NCBI GenBank assembly: GCA_904373325.1 | Contig: CAJFFP010000011.1 | Coordinates: 1-55,522 of the forward strand | DNA length: 55,522 bases | Direction of reading: 5' to 3' | Source: Candidatus Gallimonas merdigallinarum | GTDB taxonomy: Bacteria > Bacillota > Clostridia > Christensenellales > Borkfalkiaceae | In this document: piece by piece, positions 48,874 through 55,522 of the stretch | Numbering within the stretch: the first letter of the stretch is position 1 | How the letters are laid out: every line of letters starts with the position of its first letter | Notes under the pieces: model-generated | Databases searched by the model: none | The model's input: only the letters and a program-made list of their open reading frames with translations | Told to the model about the DNA's origin: nothing | Translations under genes and position numbers: made by a program

Positions 48874-50417
48874 AGGATTTCGAGATTTTTCTTGAACGTG
48901 CGCTTGAACTCGGGGCCTGCTGCCATCGCCTGCCTGATTTCCAGCGCCGCGTCGCCCGCGAGTTCCGTCTTCATGATGACGGAATCGCCCAGAACGTCGC
49001 AGTTGATGCCCGTCACGACGCCCAGCCCGCTGCGGTCGAGCGCCTCGCCGATGCGGAGCAGAACGCCCAGCTTCCTGACGACGTCGAGATCCTCTTCGTA
49101 GACGATATCGCGGTACTTCGCCCACTCGGCGGCATTGATGTCCTCCTTCTTGTGGCACCCCGCGACGAATGCCGCGAGCACGATCTCGCGGTGCGTCGCG
49201 CCGCAGATGCCCGAATTGAGGATCATGTAGCGGCTGTGCTGCTGATGGTTGTAATAGCGCACGCGCAGCCCGCAGTCGTGCAGGCTCGCCGCGATTTTGA
49301 GCACTTTCAGGTAGACGCGCGGGAACTTATGCAGCACGCGCAGCTGCTTGAAGAGCTGAATGGAGAGGCGCACGGTGTGTTCCACGTGCTTCTCGTTGCA
49401 GCCGTAATATTTGACGAGCGTGTTCAGCGAGTAGCTCAGAACGTCCAGAATGGGGCGTTCCACCGTCTGCGGAACAGCCTGATTGAACATGATGCCCTCG
49501 CGCAGCCCGTATCCGCCGATCGTGAACGATTCGATATGCAGATAGTCGGTGAACGACTTGATGATGGCGAGCGCGGCGGGCATGATGTCCGCACGGGCGG
49601 GCGAAAGCCCGCGGATGCGCTTGCGCTTTTCCACGTCGAGTACGCGCACCATCTCGTAAATGGAGCGGAAATCCTCCACCGCGAAGGAGTAGTTGTGCAC
49701 CGTGTTGAGCGGGTACTTCTTCACGAGGCGGTTGATCTTGTAGAGATTGCGGAAAGAGCCGCCCACGCCGATCATCTGCACGTCCGGCTCCACTTCGGAG
49801 AGCCATTCGATCTTTTTGAACTGCTCGGTGAAGAACTCCTCGATCTTCGCCGTCTGCTCTTCGGGCGGAACGCCGTCGTCCGCAAAGAGATCGGTCAGCG
49901 TGACCGCGCCGAACGCAAGCGTCGCGTGATGCAGGATATTGCGGCGGTTATAGTAAATGACCTTGGTGCTGCCGCCGCCGATTTCCAGAATGATCCCCTT
50001 GGGGATATCCATGGAGTTGATGACGCCGCGGTAGACGAGCGTTGCCTCCTCCTCTTCGGAGAGGACGTCCACGCGGATGCCGCAGGTCGCCTGAATCTCG
50101 TCCAGAAACGAGCGCTGATTTTTGGCGCGGCGGACGGCGGCGGTCGCCACCGCGATGATGCGCTCCACGCCGTTCGCGTCGCACAGCCGTTTGAACATTT
50201 TCAGCGTGCGGATGGTCTCCGCCACGCGCTGCGGCTTTAAAAAGCCGTCCCGTTCCATATCCTGCCCGAGGCGAACGCTCTCTTTCAGCTCGTCCTCGAC
50301 CATAAAGTGATTTTCTCCGAACAGACGCACAATGACAAGGCGCGCGGAATTGGAACCGAGATCGATGATCCCGATCTTCTCCGGCTCTCTCGCCTGCGTT
50401 TCTACGATTTTTTCCAT
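48870..50417 (-). CDS. Ppx/GppA family phosphatase
   Basis: Exopolyphosphatase/guanosine pentaphosphate phosphohydrolase family, acting on polyphosphate or pppGpp. The 515-residue protein has the two sugar-kinase-like lobes, with IGIIDLGSNSARLVIVRLF near residue 15, VATAAVRRAKNQRSFLDEI near 90 and ILEIGGGSTKVIYYNRR near 142. A C-terminal HD-type helical domain (~315-515) includes IAASLHDCGLRVRYYNHQQHS. The start is the ATG at 50417 behind a weak GGAAC site and a ~115-nt leader. It heads the ppx-maf-mreB-like unit. Confidence 0.92.
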   Translation of the reverse strand: MEKIVETQAREPEKIGIIDLGSNSARLVIVRLFGENHFMVEDELKESVRLGQDMERDGFLKPQRVAETIRTLKMFKRLCDANGVERIIAVATAAVRRAKNQRSFLDEIQATCGIRVDVLSEEEEATLVYRGVINSMDIPKGIILEIGGGSTKVIYYNRRNILHHATLAFGAVTLTDLFADDGVPPEEQTAKIEEFFTEQFKKIEWLSEVEPDVQMIGVGGSFRNLYKINRLVKKYPLNTVHNYSFAVEDFRSIYEMVRVLDVEKRKRIRGLSPARADIMPAALAIIKSFTDYLHIESFTIGGYGLREGIMFNQAVPQTVERPILDVLSYSLNTLVKYYGCNEKHVEHTVRLSIQLFKQLRVLHKFPRVYLKVLKIAASLHDCGLRVRYYNHQQHSRYMILNSGICGATHREIVLAAFVAGCHKKEDINAAEWAKYRDIVYEEDLDVVRKLGVLLRIGEALDRSGLGVVTGINCDVLGDSVIMKTELAGDAALEIRQAMAAGPEFKRTFKKNLEIL

Positions 50418-50539
50418 GCCGTTCCAACCTTTTCGTGTGAAATTTCGGACCTGCCCGTCCGATCAGGAGAACGCGGGAGCACCCATTTTTTTCTCTGCTT
50501 CTCGATAATGCCCCTATTCTATTTCTTGAACTTTCGTCT

Positions 50540-50568
50540 ATTTTAACACAGGACGGGGCGTTTGTCTA
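50540..50568 (-). promoter_or_regulatory. Promoter of the ppx-maf unit
   Basis: TAGACA (50568..50563), 17-bp spacer, TAAAAT (50545..50540). It leaves a ~115-nt leader containing CGGAC/GTCCG. Confidence 0.7.
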
Positions 50569-50737
50569 TACCCTTTTGAAAAATAATTTGCGAAAAAAGG
50601 GTAAAAATTTTGCGAAAACCGCCCCGAACGGGCTGTTTTTGCAGTAGAAAGCATAAAAAAGGGCGGAACGCCCGCCCTCCGCCGACGTTCCGCAACAGCC
50701 CATTTCGATTATACAGCCGAGCGCCCCGCGCAAAAAA
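50569..50737. other. Gap between ppx promoter and TSUP genes
   Basis: No gene is seen. It is AT-rich near 50570-50620 and contains the TSUP terminator at 50655..50677. Confidence 0.6.
50655..50677 (-). terminator. Terminator of the TSUP gene pair
   Basis: GGGCGG/CCGCCC stem followed by TTTTTT on the minus strand, 61 bp after the stop. Confidence 0.82.
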
Positions 50738-51118
50738 TTACTTTTTATCTGTCTGTTTGCGCGCAAAAAGTCCGTCCCGCAGGCGGATTAGCGCAAGAAC
50801 GATGAGAAAAACGCCGAAGCCCTTTTCGAGCGCGTCGGCGGGAAGATATGCCGCGAGCAGAGACCCGAGCGCGGAAAAAAGCAGCGCGGGAAGGACGAGC
50901 GGGAAAAGCCCGCGCCCCCTGAGCAGCCCCGCCTTGGCGTGTACGGCGAGCGCGAGCGCCGCCATGGGAAGGAAGGAGAGAAGATTGGCCCCCTGCGCAG
51001 CCGCCTGCCCGACGCCAAAGAGCGTTAAAAGCGGAATGAGCGCGGTGCCGCCGCCCATGCCCATGCCGCCGAGGAGCCCGCCCGCAAAGCCGCAGAGAAT
51101 GAGAAGGAGAAACGCCAT
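50738..51118 (-). CDS. TauE/SafE (TSUP) transporter, C-terminal half-size subunit
   Basis: A 126-residue membrane protein corresponding to half of a TSUP-family anion (sulfite/organosulfonate) exporter. It has a family glycine motif, LGGMGMGGGTALIPLLTLFG near residues 14-33, and three or four hydrophobic helices. The ATG overlaps the TAA of the preceding half-gene (TAATG), and no clear ribosome binding site is present, so it depends on translation of its partner. The pair most likely forms a heterodimer equal to one full-length transporter. Confidence 0.85.
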   Translation of the reverse strand: MAFLLLILCGFAGGLLGGMGMGGGTALIPLLTLFGVGQAAAQGANLLSFLPMAALALAVHAKAGLLRGRGLFPLVLPALLFSALGSLLAAYLPADALEKGFGVFLIVLALIRLRDGLFARKQTDKK

Positions 51119-51474
51119 TAAAGGAGCGACTTGATCCCCGCGGCGAGCATCAAAGCGGCGAACAGGAGCGAGAGCGTGCGCGGCGGGAGCACGGGCAGCA
51201 GCTTCGCGCCCAGATACCCGCCCGCAAGCACGCCGAGGCTCACGGGCAGAAGGATCGTCCACGGCACCAGCCCCGCCCACAGATACACGACCGCGCTCAC
51301 GAGCGACGCGGGCAGAATGAGCGCAATCGCCGTGGCGTGCGCCTGCGTCTCCCCCCGCCCCTCGATGCGTTCCAGAAGGGGTACGGCGATCATGCCGCCC
51401 CCGCCGCCGAACACGCCGTTCGCCGCGCCCACCGCGCTCCCGCCCAGAAGTCTGCCGAAAAATTTTGCGTTCAC
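51118..51474 (-). CDS. TauE/SafE (TSUP) transporter, N-terminal half-size subunit
   Basis: A 118-residue partner of the next gene, with the equivalent motif GAANGVFGGGGGMIAVPLLE near residues 15-34 and about four membrane segments. The start is GTG at 51474, behind GGAGGGAGGGA. Because each half has its own complete glycine motif, start signal and overlapping stop/start, this looks like a true two-gene transporter rather than a broken one. The substrate is unknown; the sulfite reductase elsewhere in the window makes a sulfur oxyanion plausible. Confidence 0.85.
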   Translation of the reverse strand: MNAKFFGRLLGGSAVGAANGVFGGGGGMIAVPLLERIEGRGETQAHATAIALILPASLVSAVVYLWAGLVPWTILLPVSLGVLAGGYLGAKLLPVLPPRTLSLLFAALMLAAGIKSLL

Positions 51475-51615
51475 CGCCCGTTCCCTCCCTCCGCCCCCGC
51501 GAGACATACGCTTCCGGCATATTCCGCGGGGGGGATTTTCAAAAAAAGTCTGTGCAACGCGGAGAAAATTTTTCCTGCATTGCACGAAATCATCGCGAAT
51601 TTCACGCGGAAATGC

Positions 51616-51644
51616 TTGCTTTGAGCGCGGTTTTATATTAAAAT
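51616..51644 (+). promoter_or_regulatory. Promoter of the large surface protein gene
   Basis: TTGCTT (51616..51621), 17-bp spacer, TAAAAT (51639..51644). The ~58-nt leader carries GGCGACGGA/TCCGCCGCC and AAGGA before the ATG. Confidence 0.7.
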
Positions 51645-51709
51645 AGAAAAGTATTCGGAAAAATGGGCGACGGAGTACGCTGATCCGCCGCCTTCGACAA
51701 GGAAAACAT

Positions 51710-54700
51710 ATGGCATATTTCGGAAAAGAAAAATGGAGACGCCGCACCGTTGCCGCGCTCTCCGTCACACTCGCCGCAAGCCTTTCGCTCGGCATCTTCG
51801 CCGCCTGCACGTCGGACACGACGGACGACGGAACGACCGACGAGGAGACGACCACGACTCAGACGGATACCCAGAAGATCCGCAACGGCAACTTTGAATT
51901 TTACGACGAGATGAACGACGCGCTTGCCGACAAGCGCGACTTCATCGCATCCCCCACCGACTGGACGTTCTCTTCCGGTTCGCCCACGTCGGATACGACC
52001 TCGGGCATCATCGACGTCTCCGAATGGCAGACGCTGTCCGCCTCCGGCAGCAGCTTCTTTGCGGGCATCACGGAGGACAGCGACTTCGACGCCATTTTAA
52101 ACGACGTCGTCAGCCATTGGGAGGACAGCGACGTGACGGTTTACGACCGCCTCCGCTTCTATTCCCTCTTCGAGGATGAGATCGACGATCTGGACAGCTC
52201 TTCCGACGCGGCGGAACTGTTCGCGGACTATCAGTACTCCATCGATTTCGAGGACGTGGAGTATCTCTCCGAACTCACCACCGCTCCCACGCAGCGCACG
52301 GGCGCGGCGGAGGGCGATACCGCCGTTCTCATGATCCACAACCGCCGCACTTCCAACGAAGTGCTCGGTACGGGTCAGCACTATACCTCGGGGACGACCA
52401 TCACGCTGGAACAGGGCACTTCCGCCGAACTCTCCGTGTGGGTGCGCACCGACGCGCTCGAATACGGCAAGGACGGGCAGACCACGACGCCCCGCTCGGG
52501 CGCGTATATTCAGGTCGCGCAGACGGTGGGCGGCACCTCGCTCGACAATTGGACGGTCTCCAACATTCAGACGAACGGCGAATGGCAGGAGTACAAGCTG
52601 TACCTGCGCGCCAACTCCTTCGCCGAGACGACGTTCACCGTCACGCTCGGGCTGGGCGGCGGCACGTCGGACGACCGCTATGAATCGGTCAACGGCTACG
52701 CCTTCTTCGACGATCTCGTCTGCACCGTCATCTCCAACGAGGCTTACGCTACCAAGACGGGAGACCTCTACGGAACGGATTACGTCCGCGACCTCGACGA
52801 CGACGGCGACGCAAAGCAGTACGACGACAGAGCCCTCAAAGCAAGAGACGAAAATTATTCCCGCACGTTTGCGCTCGATCTGTATATGGAGCTGGAATCG
52901 CTCGGCTTCGGCAGCGGCAAGCTCAGCTTTTCCGCCGACGTGACCACAGAAACTTCCGGCAGCAAGACGTACAGCTCCAAGATCAAAGACAACAGAACCG
53001 ACGGGACGACGCCCGCAGAACGGCAGAGCGTAGTCGGGCTGTACAGCTACGCCGACCTCAAATCGCTCAATAACGTCTACCTCAGCAACATTATCAACAA
53101 AGACTTTGACGGCAAGTTCCCCTTCACGAGCGACAACGGTTCGGAAAACGTTATCATGCTCATGTCCACCAACGGGGCTTCGTACACGGCAACACTCGAA
53201 GAAGATTCCAGCGGCAACGCGTTCACGCTCAACCCCGACGAATATATGCTCGTCTCCTTCTGGGCAAAGACGAGCGAGATCCGCAGCGGCGCGACGGGCG
53301 CGTCCGTCACCCTCGTGGACGGCGAGAACCGCACGACCATCACCGCGTTCGACACGACGACCGCCGACACGGTGGACATTGACAACGTCAACACGGACGA
53401 ATACAACCAGACGGATATTTACAACGGCTGGGTGCAGTGCTTCTTCTACGTCGGGAACGAGACGGATTCCGCAAAGACCTTCTCTCTCGAATTCAACTAC
53501 GGCCCTACCGACGTCGCTTCGGCGGATCTCACCGCCTATGCGGACGGCTACGCGGCGTTCGCGAAATTCGAGACGGCGTACATGACCTCCGAGCAGTACG
53601 GCTACGCGACCGCTACCGACTACGCGCAGACGGTCTCGCTGTCCGGCAACGTCGATAACGATTCGCAGTTCGACTCCGCTTCCGCGATCTTCGACATCAA
53701 AGAAGGCTTTGCGCAGCCCCACTCCTTTACGGGACATGTGGCAGGAAACAAATTCCTCGTTCCGGGTGGTTCCGACAACGTCGTTCCCGAAAACGTGTAC
53801 ACGGGTATGCTCAACGCCAAGTACGCGCAGGCCTATCAGGACAACGCAAACAATCAGGACAACGAGAACTACGCCGCGCTCAACGCGCTGAAATCCGTAA
53901 CGGGTACGACCGACAGCCCTGCAACCGCAGGCGAATGGTGGGAAGCGGTGTTCGGCAGCGGCGCGAACGGCACGCGCGTTGCGAATCAGCCCCTTGCCAT
54001 CTTCAACAGCGGAAACGCGGCTGCGCCCTCCTACGGCTATACGTCACAAACACAGACGGTCGCGGCAAACTCCACGCAGCGCATCTCCGTGCGCGTGAAG
54101 CTCTCCGCCAAAGCCAGCGCGACGGTGTACCTCATCGACACCTCCGACGTGAAAGAAGACGCCCAAACCGGTTTTGGCAAAACCCTGACCCCTACCATTC
54201 CCAAGATCACCTATTGGTACGACGACAACGGCAACATCGTTTCGGGAGACCCTTCGGACGAGGAGTTCAACGCACGCGAAAATACGCTCTTCTACCTTGC
54301 GGAAAACGGACTTTACTACAAGGCGGGCACGAGCGAGAGCGATGCGGACGTCGTGTACTATGCGAACCTGCACAACTACGAGCGCGACGAAGCGCAGAAC
54401 TATGTGACGGACGACGGCACCATCGCCTTCTACTACAACGAGGCGGACGGCAAGACGTACGCTTACCGCACCGAGGAAAGCGCGGGCGTGTACACGTACT
54501 CGCAGCCCGTTGAAAACCTTCCGACGACGGACGACAACGGCGTCTCGATCGTGCGCTACACCGCTCCCGCGGACGAAACGCTCGCCTCGACTTACGGCAC
54601 CGCAATCACGGTGAACGGCAGCCCCAATAGCGATGGCTGGACGGAAGTCGTGTTCTATGTCAAGACGGGCGCGAACGAAAAGAACTTCCGCATTGAAGTC

Positions 54701-55375
54701 TGGGCGGGCGCGCGCGACAACGCGACGGACGGACTTCCCGGCAACAGCTACGTGTTCTTCGACGACTACGTCTCCGCAGACGCGGCAAGCGATTACGACA
54801 CGCTGCTCTCCGAGGCGGAGGACGACCTCAAACAGACGGCAGCGAACCTCGATCCGGACGACGAGACCAAGCTCAACAAAAACGTTGCCCTCTACTACAC
54901 CTTCACCTTCTATGACTCGCTCAACTATCTGCGTTACGACGTCAACGAGGATACGGACAATCTCGGCAATCCCTACGGCTCTTATACGCAGTCCTCGTAC
55001 AGCGAGGAAATCGCATGGCTGCAAAACGGCACGACGATGTTCCTCAACTACGGCGCGACGGACGTGACCGTGGAGGCGGACGACCTCGGCTCGGGCGACG
55101 ACACGACGACGGACGACGGCACGACCACACCGTCCGATACCAACATCTGGCTGGTCATTTCGTCGAGCGTCCTTGCAGTCGCGCTCCTGTTCGCGATCAT
55201 CGCGATCATCGTGCGCCGCGTGCATAAGAAAGTGAAAAAGCACGCCAAGGCGAAACCCGTGAAGGCTCCCAAGCAGAAAGCGGCTCCCGTAAAACCCGAG
55301 AAACCCGCTGAACCCGACGAGGCTGACGAACCGACGGAAGAGACCCCCGACGACGACAACCCCTATAACGAATAA
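51710..55375 (+). CDS. Large membrane-anchored extracellular protein
   Basis: A 1221-residue exported protein without an assigned function. The N-terminus (basic WRRR, then a hydrophobic stretch ending GIFAAC, Cys33) is a signal peptide, possibly with an atypical lipobox. A Thr/Asp-rich linker follows, then IRNGNFEFYD, a start common in carbohydrate-binding modules. Three jelly-roll-like regions can be seen by their strand pattern and ending: ~240-335 (GYAFFDDLVC), ~510-620 (GYAAFAKFETAYM) and ~785-1020 (SYVFFDDYVSAD). One helix (WLVISSSVLAVALLFAIIAI, ~1147-1168) and a Lys/Pro/Glu-rich cytoplasmic tail of 53 residues close it. Glycan binding is inference. Confidence 0.8.
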   Translation: MAYFGKEKWRRRTVAALSVTLAASLSLGIFAACTSDTTDDGTTDEETTTTQTDTQKIRNGNFEFYDEMNDALADKRDFIASPTDWTFSSGSPTSDTTSGIIDVSEWQTLSASGSSFFAGITEDSDFDAILNDVVSHWEDSDVTVYDRLRFYSLFEDEIDDLDSSSDAAELFADYQYSIDFEDVEYLSELTTAPTQRTGAAEGDTAVLMIHNRRTSNEVLGTGQHYTSGTTITLEQGTSAELSVWVRTDALEYGKDGQTTTPRSGAYIQVAQTVGGTSLDNWTVSNIQTNGEWQEYKLYLRANSFAETTFTVTLGLGGGTSDDRYESVNGYAFFDDLVCTVISNEAYATKTGDLYGTDYVRDLDDDGDAKQYDDRALKARDENYSRTFALDLYMELESLGFGSGKLSFSADVTTETSGSKTYSSKIKDNRTDGTTPAERQSVVGLYSYADLKSLNNVYLSNIINKDFDGKFPFTSDNGSENVIMLMSTNGASYTATLEEDSSGNAFTLNPDEYMLVSFWAKTSEIRSGATGASVTLVDGENRTTITAFDTTTADTVDIDNVNTDEYNQTDIYNGWVQCFFYVGNETDSAKTFSLEFNYGPTDVASADLTAYADGYAAFAKFETAYMTSEQYGYATATDYAQTVSLSGNVDNDSQFDSASAIFDIKEGFAQPHSFTGHVAGNKFLVPGGSDNVVPENVYTGMLNAKYAQAYQDNANNQDNENYAALNALKSVTGTTDSPATAGEWWEAVFGSGANGTRVANQPLAIFNSGNAAAPSYGYTSQTQTVAANSTQRISVRVKLSAKASATVYLIDTSDVKEDAQTGFGKTLTPTIPKITYWYDDNGNIVSGDPSDEEFNARENTLFYLAENGLYYKAGTSESDADVVYYANLHNYERDEAQNYVTDDGTIAFYYNEADGKTYAYRTEESAGVYTYSQPVENLPTTDDNGVSIVRYTAPADETLASTYGTAITVNGSPNSDGWTEVVFYVKTGANEKNFRIEVWAGARDNATDGLPGNSYVFFDDYVSADAASDYDTLLSEAEDDLKQTAANLDPDDETKLNKNVALYYTFTFYDSLNYLRYDVNEDTDNLGNPYGSYTQSSYSEEIAWLQNGTTMFLNYGATDVTVEADDLGSGDDTTTDDGTTTPSDTNIWLVISSSVLAVALLFAIIAIIVRRVHKKVKKHAKAKPVKAPKQKAAPVKPEKPAEPDEADEPTEETPDDDNPYNE

Positions 55376-55386
55376 GCCGTAACGAA

Positions 55387-55421
55387 ACGGGCGTCCGATT
55401 TTCTCGGACGCCCGTATTTTT
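55387..55421 (+). terminator. Terminator of the large surface protein gene
   Basis: Twelve-bp stem ACGGGCGTCCGA/TCGGACGCCCGT followed by ATTTTTG, 11 bp after the stop. Confidence 0.93.
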
Positions 55422-55423
55422 GA

Positions 55424-55515
55424 ATTTAGAAAACCCCCAGATAGTCTGGGGGTTCAGTAGAGGCTTATGCCGATGAGTAAAAATAATGGCTTCCCCTTAG
55501 GGGGAAGCTCCGCCG
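55424..55515. repeat. Right copy of window-end inverted repeat
   Basis: Reverse complement of 1..92 with about two mismatches. It contains CCCCCAGA/TCTGGGGG and CTTCCCC/GGGGAAG palindromes. The last bases (CCGCCGAAGGCGG) form a further short palindrome not shared with the left copy. Confidence 0.8.
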
Positions 55516-55522
55516 AAGGCGG

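Noticed and set aside
50738..51474. TauE/SafE pseudogene broken by a nonsense mutation
   Set aside because: The overlap TAATG, separate start signal and complete motif in each half fit a functional gene pair better.

Overview
The window is a 55.5 kb piece of a GC-rich bacterial chromosome, most likely from an uncultured Clostridia/Firmicutes lineage. Grounds for this are Bacillus-type PurF and single-chain PurL, an AddAB recombinase, half-size TSUP transporter genes, a clostridial-type hemA-L siroheme operon, strong AGGAGG-like ribosome binding sites, and promoters that almost all show a TTGACA/TATAAT layout with exactly 17 bp between boxes. A gut lineage related to Christensenellales is plausible but is inference. 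Both window ends carry the same ~92 bp repeat in inverted orientation, so the window may be a whole contig broken at a dispersed repeat.

Layout. 0.1-1.6 kb: degV and a divergent, apparently leaderless GNAT gene. 1.7-17.0 kb (minus strand): the purine operon purE-purC-purF-purM-purN-purO-purH(formyltransferase domain only)-purD-purL-fhs-mutY, driven by one strong promoter and a 160-nt leader with attenuator-like alternative pairings. Three of its gaps (purF/purM, purN/purO, purL/fhs) are filled by related, highly structured ~260-370 bp elements. 17.1-18.7 kb: an SDR and a ZIP metal transporter. 18.9-19.6 kb: a small membrane protein and a candidate small RNA. 19.6-26.6 kb: a siroheme operon led by a siroheme-type sulfite/nitrite reductase (hemA, precorrin-2 dehydrogenase, hemC, cobA-hemD fusion, hemB, hemL). 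26.7-28.1 kb: rarA. 28.2-32.0 kb: a redox cluster (two aldo/keto reductases, a carboxymuconolactone decarboxylase-family protein, a small protein) with a LysR regulator whose usual start codon seems to be lost. 32.1-39.2 kb: addB-addA and a small membrane protein. 39.3-42.2 kb: a lipoprotein, hpt and tilS. 42.2-42.9 kb: a tRNA operon with a 33-nt remnant of initiator tRNA, tRNA-Met and tRNA-Glu, followed by a 144-bp tandem repeat. 43.0-45.7 kb: asparaginase, a tyrosine-phosphatase-like protein, a nucleotidyltransferase and a MITE-like element. 45.8-50.6 kb: ppx-maf-mreB-like-wzz-like cell-envelope/stress genes. 50.7-51.5 kb: a two-gene half-size TSUP transporter. 51.7-55.4 kb: a 1221-residue membrane-anchored surface protein.

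How the genes work together. The purine operon carries PRPP through to IMP using two formyl-THF-dependent steps (PurN and the PurH domain), and Fhs in the same operon makes the formyl-THF. PurO replaces the missing cyclohydrolase half of PurH. purB, purA and guaAB are not in the window; hpt provides salvage. The hem operon stops at uroporphyrinogen III and siroheme, so its product probably feeds the co-transcribed siroheme reductase rather than heme. No phage, plasmid, CRISPR or intact insertion sequence is visible. The most unusual material is non-coding: the three purine-operon elements, the purine leader, the candidate small RNA, the tRNA remnant and the repeats.
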